Assembly: GCA_023023105.1 (NCBI GenBank)
Contig: CP083824.1
Coordinates: 620,001 to 684,000 of the forward strand
Reading direction: 5' to 3'
DNA: 64,000 nucleotides
Source: Enterobacter ludwigii
Lineage (GTDB): Bacteria; Pseudomonadota; Gammaproteobacteria; Enterobacterales; Enterobacteriaceae
Below, one piece after another: positions 56,444 through 64,000 of this stretch. A program made the translations under genes and the position numbers. Position 1 is the first letter of the stretch, and each line of letters starts with the position of its first letter. Below the pieces are notes generated by a model that saw nothing but the letters and a program-made list of their open reading frames with translations, did not search any database and had not been told where the DNA came from.

Positions 56444-56557
56444 GATCGCTTCCTTGTTTATTCTGCGGATGATGAACGGATTGTAGGAAGCCAGCCTGTT
56501 GTGGCTTTTGATCCGACAGGGGGTATTGCTGCTTTCGTCAGCAATTAGCACGATAAA

Positions 56558-56579
56558 ATTTGAAGAAGATCTCATTACA
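56558..56579. promoter_or_regulatory. CRP-2 site of deoP2
   Basis: ATTTGAAGAAGATCTCATTA aligns with the upstream CRP site of E. coli deoP2 (TTTGAACCAGATCGCATTA). With CRP-1 it frames the CytR site for cooperative repression. Confidence 0.7.
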
Positions 56580-56611
56580 GTAATGCAAATTTGTACGTAG
56601 TTTTCATTAAC

Positions 56612-56627
56612 TGTGATGAATGTCGAA
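56612..56627. promoter_or_regulatory. CRP-1 site of deoP2
   Basis: TGTGA-TGAATG-TCGAA aligns with the -40 CRP site of E. coli deoP2 (TGTGATGTGTATCGAA). It is centred about 31 bp before the -10 element. Confidence 0.75.
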
Positions 56628-56644
56628 GTGTGGATGCGGGTGAA

Positions 56645-56660
56645 TGTTAGAATACTCACA
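56645..56660. promoter_or_regulatory. DeoR operator O2 and -10 of deoP2
   Basis: TGTTAGAATACTCACA keeps the left half of the DeoR palindrome and two mismatches on the right. TAGAAT (56648-56653) is the -10. It is 46 bp before the deoC start. Confidence 0.8.
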
Positions 56661-56705
56661 GACCCGCAAGGTAAAATTTATACGGCACTGCCGTTGGAGA
56701 ATGTT

Positions 56706-57485
56706 ATGACCGATTTAACTGCAAGCAGCCTGCGCGCGTTGAAACTGATGGACCTGACCACCCTGAACGATGACGACACCAATGAAAAAGTCATCGCCCT
56801 GTGCCATCAGGCGAAAACGCCCGTCGGTAACACCGCTGCTATCTGTATCTACCCGCGCTTTATCCCGATTGCCCGTAAAACGCTGAAAGAGCAGGGCACG
56901 CCGGACGTGCGTATTGCAACCGTGACTAACTTCCCGCACGGCAACGACGATATCGAGATTGCGCTGGCAGAAACTCGCGCAGCTATTGCTTACGGTGCAG
57001 ATGAAGTTGACGTGGTATTCCCATACCGTGCGTTGATTGCGGGCAACGAGCAGGTCGGTTTTGACCTGGTGAAAGCCTGTAAAGATGCGTGTGCTGCGGC
57101 AAACGTACTGCTGAAAGTGATCATCGAAACCGGTGAGCTGAAAGAAGAAGCCCTGATTCGTAAAGCATCTGAAATCTCCATCAAGGCGGGTGCTGATTTC
57201 ATCAAAACCTCTACGGGTAAAGTGCCGGTTAACGCCACCCCGGAAAGCGCACGCATCATGATGGAAGTGATCCGCGATATGGGCGTGTCCAAAACGGTTG
57301 GTTTTAAACCTGCGGGCGGCGTACGTACCGCGGAAGATGCGCAACAGTTCCTGGCCATCGCGGATGAACTGTTCGGCGCTGAATGGGCAGATTCCCGTCA
57401 CTATCGCTTTGGCGCATCTAGCCTGCTGGCCAGCCTGCTGAAAGCGCTGGGTCACGGCGATGGTAAGAGCACAAGCAGCTACTAA
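56706..57485 (+). CDS. deoC: DeoC, deoxyribose-phosphate aldolase
   Basis: A 259-residue class I aldolase cleaving 2-deoxyribose 5-phosphate to glyceraldehyde 3-phosphate and acetaldehyde. The Schiff-base lysine is in FIKTSTGKV near residue 167, with the assisting Lys in VGFKPAGGV near 201. The C-terminal Tyr259 ends the protein. The start at 56706 follows GGAG and gives the exact E. coli length. First gene of deoCABD. Confidence 0.97.
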   Translation: MTDLTASSLRALKLMDLTTLNDDDTNEKVIALCHQAKTPVGNTAAICIYPRFIPIARKTLKEQGTPDVRIATVTNFPHGNDDIEIALAETRAAIAYGADEVDVVFPYRALIAGNEQVGFDLVKACKDACAAANVLLKVIIETGELKEEALIRKASEISIKAGADFIKTSTGKVPVNATPESARIMMEVIRDMGVSKTVGFKPAGGVRTAEDAQQFLAIADELFGAEWADSRHYRFGASSLLASLLKALGHGDGKSTSSY

Positions 57486-57539
57486 GGTTTGAATTGCCGG
57501 GTGACGCGAAGCGATCCCGGCTTATTTCGGGAGGTTACC

Positions 57540-58862
57540 GTGTTTCTCGCACAAGAAATTATTCGTAAAAAACGTGATGGTCATGCATTAAGCGACGAAG
57601 AGATCCGCTTCTTTATCAACGGCATTCGTGATAACACCGTCTCTGAAGGGCAGATCGCTGCGCTGGCGATGACCATTTTCTTCCACGATATGTCGATGCC
57701 TGAGCGGGTCTCGCTGACGATGGCGATGCGAGATTCAGGAACCGTTCTGGACTGGAAGAGCCTGAACCTTAACGGCCCGATTGTGGACAAGCACTCCACA
57801 GGTGGCGTAGGTGATGTGACTTCCCTGATGCTCGGCCCAATGGTGGCGGCCTGTGGGGGTTACATCCCGATGATCTCCGGGCGCGGCCTCGGCCATACCG
57901 GTGGTACGCTCGACAAACTGGAAGCCATTCCGGGCTTCGATATCTTCCCGGATGACAACCGCTTCCGCGACATTATTAAAGACGTTGGTGTGGCGATTAT
58001 CGGCCAGACCAGCTCTCTTGCTCCAGCAGATAAGCGTTTCTATGCCACCCGCGATATCACCGCGACCGTTGACTCCATCCCGCTGATCACCGCCTCTATT
58101 CTGGCGAAGAAACTGGCCGAAGGGCTGGACGCGCTGGTGATGGATGTAAAAGTAGGTAGCGGCGCGTTTATGCCAACCTATGAACTTTCTGCCCAGCTTG
58201 CCGAAGCGATCGTTGGCGTCTCCAACGGTGCCGGCGTGCGCACCACTGCACTGCTCACCGACATGAACCAGGTTCTGGCCTCCAGTGCAGGTAATGCGGT
58301 TGAAGTGCGTGAAGCCGTACAATTCCTGACCGGTGAATACCGCAACCCGCGTCTGTTCGACGTCACCATGGCACTGTGCGTTGAGATGTTAATCTCCGGC
58401 AAGCTTGCCAAAGATGATGCAGACGCGCGCGCGAAACTGCAGGCGGTGCTGGATAACGGCAAAGCGGCGGAGATCTTTGGTCGCATGGTGGCGGCGCAGA
58501 AAGGTCCAACTGATTTCGTGGAAAACTACGCGAAATACCTGCCAACGGCGACGCTCAGTAAAGCGGTTTATGCCGATAGCGAAGGCTTTGTCTCAGCCAT
58601 GGATACCCGTGCACTCGGCATGGCGGTTGTCTCAATGGGCGGCGGTCGTCGCCAGGCATCGGACATGATTGATTACAGCGTCGGCTTTACCGATATGGCC
58701 CGATTGGGCGACAGCGTCGACGGACAACGTCCGCTGGCGGTGATCCACGCCAAAGATGAAGCCAGCTGGCAGGAAGCGGCGAAAGCGGTTAAAGCGGCCA
58801 TTACACTCGACGATAAAGCACCGGAAAGCACACCAACGGTCTATCGTCGTATCACTGAATAG
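57540..58862 (+). CDS. deoA: DeoA, thymidine phosphorylase
   Basis: A 440-residue enzyme that phosphorolyses thymidine to thymine and deoxyribose 1-phosphate. Phosphate- and base-binding blocks: [10 protein letters not shown] near residue 82, [16 protein letters not shown] near 112, and [21 protein letters not shown] near 190. It uses a GTG start at 57540 with GGGAGG 5 nt upstream; upstream extension has no RBS. It is 54 bp after deoC. Confidence 0.96.
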   Translation: MFLAQEIIRKKRDGHALSDEEIRFFINGIRDNTVSEGQIAALAMTIFFHDMSMPERVSLTMAMRDSGTVLDWKSLNLNGPIVDKHSTGGVGDVTSLMLGPMVAACGGYIPMISGRGLGHTGGTLDKLEAIPGFDIFPDDNRFRDIIKDVGVAIIGQTSSLAPADKRFYATRDITATVDSIPLITASILAKKLAEGLDALVMDVKVGSGAFMPTYELSAQLAEAIVGVSNGAGVRTTALLTDMNQVLASSAGNAVEVREAVQFLTGEYRNPRLFDVTMALCVEMLISGKLAKDDADARAKLQAVLDNGKAAEIFGRMVAAQKGPTDFVENYAKYLPTATLSKAVYADSEGFVSAMDTRALGMAVVSMGGGRRQASDMIDYSVGFTDMARLGDSVDGQRPLAVIHAKDEASWQEAAKAVKAAITLDDKAPESTPTVYRRITE

Positions 58863-58878
58863 CGGTATACTGATCTGA

Positions 58879-60138
<1,260 letters not shown>

Positions 60139-60147
60139 ATCATGTTG

Positions 60148-60195
60148 GGTGCGGTCTGATGCCCTCACCCAACCCTCTCCCACAGGGAGAGGGTG
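60148..60195. repeat. CCCTCTCCC hairpin repeat before deoD, copy C
   Basis: Starts GGTGCGGTCTG, then CCCTCACCCAACCCTCTCCC-ACA-GGGAGAGGGTG. An inverted copy with the same GGTGCGGTCTG flank lies after deoD at 60961-61011. It separates deoB from deoD inside the operon and could reduce read-through. Confidence 0.85.
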
Positions 60196-60226
60196 AAAAG
60201 AATAAACAATTTAAAAGGAACTGAAG

Positions 60227-60949
60227 ATGGCAACTCCTCACATTAACGCAGAAATGGGTGATTTCGCTGACGTCGTATTGATGCCGGGTGACCCGCTGCG
60301 CGCGAAGCACATTGCAGAAACTTTCCTCGAAGACGTGCGTGAAGTGAACAACGTTCGCGGCATGCTGGGCTTCACCGGGACTTACAAAGGCCGCAAAATC
60401 TCCGTTATGGGCCACGGTATGGGTATCCCATCCTGCTCCATCTACACCAAAGAGCTGATCACCGATTTCGGCGTGAAGAAAATCATCCGTGTGGGCTCCT
60501 GCGGCGCTGTGCGCATGGACGTTCAACTGCGTGATGTGGTCATTGGTATGGGTGCCTGCACCGATTCCAAAGTCAACCGCATGCGTTTCAAAGATCATGA
60601 CTTTGCTGCGATTGCAGACTTTGGCATGGTGCGTAACGCCGTTGACGCAGCAAAAGCGCTGGGCGTTGACGCTCGCGTAGGTAACCTCTTCTCTGCTGAC
60701 CTGTTCTATGCGCCAGACGGCGGCGAGATGTTCGACGTGATGGAAAAATACGGCATCCTGGGCGTGGAAATGGAAGCTGCGGGCATCTACGGTGTGGCGG
60801 CTGAGTTTGGTGCGAAAGCGCTGACCATCTGCACCGTGTCTGACCACATCCGTACCCACGAGCAGACCACCGCTGCCGAGCGTCAGACCACCTTCAACGA
60901 CATGATCAAAATCGCGCTGGAATCCGTTCTGCTGGGCGATAAAGAGTAA
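60227..60949 (+). CDS. deoD: DeoD, purine nucleoside phosphorylase
   Basis: A 240-residue hexameric phosphorylase of purine (deoxy)nucleosides. Blocks: [16 protein letters not shown] near residue 19 (phosphate), RVGSCGAVR near 88, VEMEAAGIY near 179 and the catalytic Asp in TVSDH near 204. AAAAGGAA is before the ATG. Last gene of deoCABD, flanked on both sides by inverted repeat copies. Confidence 0.97.
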   Translation: MATPHINAEMGDFADVVLMPGDPLRAKHIAETFLEDVREVNNVRGMLGFTGTYKGRKISVMGHGMGIPSCSIYTKELITDFGVKKIIRVGSCGAVRMDVQLRDVVIGMGACTDSKVNRMRFKDHDFAAIADFGMVRNAVDAAKALGVDARVGNLFSADLFYAPDGGEMFDVMEKYGILGVEMEAAGIYGVAAEFGAKALTICTVSDHIRTHEQTTAAERQTTFNDMIKIALESVLLGDKE

Positions 60950-60960
60950 TTCTGTCTCTT

Positions 60961-61011
60961 CCGCCCCTCTCCCTGTGGGAGAGGGGCGGGGTTAGGGTAC
61001 CAGACCGCACC
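60961..61011. repeat. CCCTCTCCC hairpin repeat after deoD, copy D
   Basis: An inverted copy of the 60148 repeat: CCCCTCTCCCTGTGGGAGAGGGG, then GGTACCAGACCGCACC. It abuts the lplA stop codon and could end both convergent transcripts. Confidence 0.85.
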
Positions 61012-62027
61012 TAGCGCACGGCCTGTGCAATCCACGCTGACAGCTCCCGCAGCTCATTTTTCTGCTCCGGGAAATCCTCGATCAACACCTCGCATTCCTG
61101 TTGCAGCATATCCGCCCGATACAAACAGCCCTGTACACGTGCCGCAAGTGCTTCCAGCGGTGCCGGATTCAGGCTATCGGTAAACACCTGCGTGCGGGTG
61201 ATATGGCCTTTCTCCACGTCAAAATGCAGCTCCACGCCGCCCCAGGTAAAACGCTCATCCAGCAGGTGAGAAAATGCAGGAGCCTGACCGAAGTTCCACT
61301 CCCAACTGCTCTGACGGGCAAACGTCTCGGCAAAGTTGGGCAGATCCGGGGTTTTGTCTGGGGAGATCACTTCTGCTTCCACGCGCTCGCCGTAATGTTC
61401 AAAGAAAGCGTCACGGATCGCATCGCAAATCTGCTCGTGAGTAATCCCCGGCAGCAGTTCCACCAGATTTGCCACGCGTCCGCGAACGGAGGTAATCCCT
61501 TTGGCCTGCAGCTTTTTCTTATCGGGATTCAGATAGTTCGCCAGACGGCTGAGATCGGCGTTCAGAAGAAGGGTACCGTGGTGGAACCCGCGATCCATCG
61601 TTTCGCGGTAAGCCGAACCCGAGACTTTCCGGTCGCCTTCAACGGTTTTCACCACCAGGTCGTTACGCCCGGAGGCCTCTGCCGTCACGCCGAGCGCATT
61701 GAGGGCGTTCAGGACGATGGATGTTGAGATGGTTTTGTCGTACTCCGGTTTGCCCGCCATAAAGGTAAAGCAGGTATTGCCCAGATCGTGAAACACCGCG
61801 CCGCCGCCGCTGCTTCTGCGCGCCAGGCGGACGTTGTCCTCTTCCATACGCCGCGTATTGCACTCTTTCCACGGGTTTTGCGCACGACCGATGACCACCG
61901 TATCCGCGTTGCGCCAGAGAAATAGTACACGTTGGGTGGCGGGCATCTGGCGGAAGATGCACTCTTCTACCGCGAGATTAAACCAGGGATCGTAAGAGTC
62001 AGAGATAAGCAGGCGTAAAGTCGTCAT
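61011..62027 (-). CDS. lplA: LplA, lipoate-protein ligase A
   Basis: A 338-residue ligase attaching scavenged lipoate, via lipoyl-AMP, to the lipoyl domains of 2-oxoacid dehydrogenases and GcvH. The lipoate-binding block is [15 protein letters not shown] near residue 70, with the catalytic Lys in [11 protein letters not shown] near 132. It has the C-terminal accessory domain. Convergent with deoD. Confidence 0.96.
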   Translation of the reverse strand: MTTLRLLISDSYDPWFNLAVEECIFRQMPATQRVLFLWRNADTVVIGRAQNPWKECNTRRMEEDNVRLARRSSGGGAVFHDLGNTCFTFMAGKPEYDKTISTSIVLNALNALGVTAEASGRNDLVVKTVEGDRKVSGSAYRETMDRGFHHGTLLLNADLSRLANYLNPDKKKLQAKGITSVRGRVANLVELLPGITHEQICDAIRDAFFEHYGERVEAEVISPDKTPDLPNFAETFARQSSWEWNFGQAPAFSHLLDERFTWGGVELHFDVEKGHITRTQVFTDSLNPAPLEALAARVQGCLYRADMLQQECEVLIEDFPEQKNELRELSAWIAQAVR

Positions 62028-62066
62028 GGCAGAGTTCCTTTTCCGGGTCGTCCGCCTACTTTATCA

Positions 62067-62711
62067 TTAATCTTTCTTCTCGCTCTCTTCCTCTTCGGGG
62101 ATAGACTTGCTTGCGGTCAGCAGGAACGGCGACTGTTGCCAGCGGGTGCGTTTGCCCTGAAGCAGCGTGCGCGCCAGCACGACGCCAATTGCCAGAGAGA
62201 GCAGCAGCATCAGGCGGAGAATATTGGTGGTGTTATCCACCTGTTTAGCTTCGGTTGGCAGGGTGTGAGTGTCGAGCGTCATACGTAGATACCCCAGTGG
62301 GCCATTTTTACCCTGGACAGGTTCGACAATCTGCTGGTTGAAATAGCCTCCGGCTTTTTTGCCGTCCAGCGCCAGCCTGTCGCGCACGTCGACATGTTCG
62401 CCGGCGCGGGCAATCAGGTCACCTTGCTCGTCATAAACGCCCGCATCCAGAATACGACTGTTTTCAGTGAGTTGACGTAAGACCTGACCGATTCGTTTAT
62501 CGTCCGGCGTCTCGGTACGCATATAGGGTGCGACGTTGAGTGTCACCTGACGCGCCAGCGTGCGGGCCAGCTCTTCAAACTGTGGGTTACGTTGCCGTTG
62601 ATGATTCTGGCTAAACCACGACGCCCCCTGCATCAGCACCACGAGGAGTGCGAGACAGAAAAGGACAATCACGGCGCGATGAAGCCGGAATTTCAGTTTT
62701 GCGCGAGCCAT
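62067..62711 (-). CDS. ytjB: YtjB (Smp), membrane protein
   Basis: A 214-residue inner membrane protein with one N-terminal membrane segment (residues about 12-32), a periplasmic domain, a second segment near 165-185 and a charged acidic C-terminus (EEEESEKKD). It is the enterobacterial Smp/YtjB, of unknown function. Divergent from serB, the conserved arrangement. Confidence 0.92.
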   Translation of the reverse strand: MARAKLKFRLHRAVIVLFCLALLVVLMQGASWFSQNHQRQRNPQFEELARTLARQVTLNVAPYMRTETPDDKRIGQVLRQLTENSRILDAGVYDEQGDLIARAGEHVDVRDRLALDGKKAGGYFNQQIVEPVQGKNGPLGYLRMTLDTHTLPTEAKQVDNTTNILRLMLLLSLAIGVVLARTLLQGKRTRWQQSPFLLTASKSIPEEEESEKKD

Positions 62712-62828
62712 ATTCCACCTGCTGAAAATTTAGGGCTTAATGTTGCCAGAAGTGATGGTTACAAGGTAGCCTCATGCGTTATTTTCCCTCTGGAACCTTC
62801 CGGCGCGAACGAAATTACAGGAGCTTTA

Positions 62829-63797
62829 ATGCCGAACATTACCTGGTGTGACCTGCCAACGGATGTCTCTTTATGGCCAGGATTGCCGCTCTCTCTTAGT
62901 GGCGATGAGGTGATGCCTCTGGATTACCACGCTGGCCGTAGCGGCTGGCTGCTGTACGGACGCGGCCTGGATAAGCAACGCCTTACCCAATATCAAACCA
63001 AACTGGGTGCCGCGATGGTCATTGTCGCCGCCTGGTGTGTCGAGGATTATCAGGTCATTCGTCTGGCAGGCTCCCTGACGCAACGTGCGACACGCCTGGC
63101 GCATGACGCCGGGCTGGACGTTGCCCCGCTGGGTAAAATTCCTCACCTGAAAACGCCGGGCCTGCTGGTGATGGATATGGACTCTACCGCCATTCAGATC
63201 GAGTGTATTGACGAGATTGCGAAACTGGCAGGCAGCGGCGATCTGGTGGCAGAAGTCACCGAGCGTGCGATGCGCGGAGAACTGGACTTCACCGCCAGCC
63301 TGAGACAGCGCGTGGCGACCCTGAAAGGGGCCGATGCCAACATTCTGCGTCAGGTACGCGACGTGCTGCCGCTGATGCCAGGGCTGACGCAGCTGGTACT
63401 GAAGCTGCAGTCGTTAGGCTGGAAAGTCGCGATCGCCTCCGGTGGCTTCACCTTCTTCGCGGATTATTTGCGGGAAAAACTGCATCTGACCACCGTTGTG
63501 GCCAACGAGCTGGAGATCATGGATGGCAAGCTGACCGGCCAGGTGATCGGCGATATCGTGGACGCGCAGTACAAAGCTAACACCCTTACCCGTCTGGCGG
63601 AAAAATATGAAATTCCGCACGTCCAGACTGTCGCCATCGGCGATGGCGCGAACGATCTGCCGATGATCAAAGCAGCCGGGCTTGGCATTGCCTATCATGC
63701 TAAGCCGAAAGTGAACGAAAAGACGGAAGTTACTATCCGTCATGCTGACCTGATGGGGGTGTTCTGCATTCTCTCTGGCAGCCTTAATCAGAAATAA
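62829..63797 (+). CDS. serB: SerB, phosphoserine phosphatase
   Basis: A 322-residue HAD phosphatase performing the last step of L-serine synthesis. The N-terminal regulatory region (1-105) is followed by motif I MDMDSTAIQIECIDEIA, motif II ASGGFT and motif IV GDGANDLPMI. The start at 62829 gives the E. coli length exactly; a longer frame overlaps ytjB. GGAG precedes it. It is 11 bp before radA. Confidence 0.97.
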   Translation: MPNITWCDLPTDVSLWPGLPLSLSGDEVMPLDYHAGRSGWLLYGRGLDKQRLTQYQTKLGAAMVIVAAWCVEDYQVIRLAGSLTQRATRLAHDAGLDVAPLGKIPHLKTPGLLVMDMDSTAIQIECIDEIAKLAGSGDLVAEVTERAMRGELDFTASLRQRVATLKGADANILRQVRDVLPLMPGLTQLVLKLQSLGWKVAIASGGFTFFADYLREKLHLTTVVANELEIMDGKLTGQVIGDIVDAQYKANTLTRLAEKYEIPHVQTVAIGDGANDLPMIKAAGLGIAYHAKPKVNEKTEVTIRHADLMGVFCILSGSLNQK

Positions 63798-63808
63798 CGA
63801 GGTAAACC

Positions 63809-64000
63809 GTGGCGAAAGCTCCAAAACGCGCATTTGTCTGTAATGAATGTGGTGCGGATTATCCGCGCTGGCAGGGGCAATGCAGCGCCTGTCATGCCTG
63901 GAACACCATCACCGAAGTGCGTGGTGTGGCGGCTTCGCCGAGCGTGGCGCGCAACGAGCGCCTGAGCGGTTACGCCGGTAACGCGGGCGTGGCGAAGGTG
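63809..64000 (+). CDS. radA: RadA, DNA repair ATPase (N-terminal part, cut by window edge)
   Basis: The first 64 codons of radA, with a GTG start after GAGG. They include the zinc finger CNECG...CSAC (C11, C14, C25, C28). RadA promotes branch migration in recombinational repair. The Lon-like and ATPase domains lie beyond the window. It is coupled to serB (11-bp gap). Confidence 0.93.
   Translation, partial: MAKAPKRAFVCNECGADYPRWQGQCSACHAWNTITEVRGVAASPSVARNERLSGYAGNAGVAKV

Noticed and set aside
56444..56659. 72-codon extension of yjjI
   Set aside because: It runs through the deoP2 control region and lacks an RBS; the E. coli start matches 56443.
56613..56705. N-terminal extension of deoC
   Set aside because: It would translate the deoP2 promoter and operator; the start at 56706 has an RBS and gives the conserved length.
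60148..61011. deoD as a small transposon with terminal inverted repeats
   Set aside because: The repeats are a family of intergenic hairpins found elsewhere in the window, and deoD is in its normal operon position with no transposase.

Overview
The window is chromosomal DNA of a gammaproteobacterium of the Enterobacteriaceae, most like the Enterobacter/Lelliottia/Leclercia group. The backbone follows the E. coli K-12 order yjiA-yjiX-btsT-tsr-opgB-yjjA-dnaC-dnaT-yjjB-yjjP-yjjQ-bglJ-fhuF-yjjZ-leuQPV-rsmC-holD-rimI-yjjG-prfC-osmY-ytjA-yjjU-yjjV-yjjW-yjjI-deoCABD-lplA-ytjB-serB-radA almost gene for gene. Several accessory modules are spliced between these core genes. The genus is an inference from protein similarity recalled from memory; there is no rRNA gene in the window.

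Layout. (1) 1-1.3 kb: AT-rich 3' part of a two-gene ATPase plus HNH nuclease defence operon of the Septu (PtuA/PtuB) type. It sits where E. coli keeps its restriction genes (the immigration control region next to yjiA). (2) 1.4-4.1 kb: a YfaZ-type outer membrane protein, a secreted phytase-like esterase, and a GC-rich structured intergenic region. (3) 4.2-7.5 kb: yjiA, yjiX and the pyruvate transporter btsT. (4) 7.7-19.8 kb: a WYL-type regulator and the complete 4-hydroxyphenylacetate pathway hpaGEDFHIXABC with divergent hpaR. (5) 19.8-29.8 kb: a catabolic island for trans-4-hydroxy-L-proline: epimerase, three-subunit D-hydroxyproline dehydrogenase, DapA-type deaminase, ketoglutarate semialdehyde dehydrogenase, APC permease, Ldh-family reductase, and a PAS-AraC regulator. 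(6) 29.8-46.4 kb: tsr with a sigma-28 promoter, opgB, the dnaTC primosome genes, an organic hydroperoxide module (ohr/ohrR plus a TetR regulator), yjjPB, yjjQ-bglJ, an orphan PTS IIC gene behind a long palindromic operator, fhuF and yjjZ with Fur boxes flanking a diguanylate cyclase, and three tRNA-Leu(CAG) genes. (7) 46.5-64 kb: conserved core ending with the deo nucleoside operon, lplA, ytjB, serB and the start of radA.

The two catabolic islands lie side by side between btsT and tsr and both feed the TCA cycle: hpa yields pyruvate and succinate semialdehyde, and the hydroxyproline route yields 2-oxoglutarate. Several candidate CRP boxes fit carbon-catabolite control. Two dispersed repeat families recur: REP/BIME elements (14999, 36542, 43523, 46532) and a CCCTCTCCC-type hairpin repeat (3764, 11055, 60148, 60961). 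One copy of the latter supplies the last codons of hpaA, and two inverted copies flank deoD. I found no CRISPR array, prophage or insertion sequence. The least explained elements are the Septu-like pair, the structured region at 3.9-4.1 kb, the PTS IIC leader region at 41.9-42.2 kb, and the shared operator-like motifs of the hydroxyproline island.
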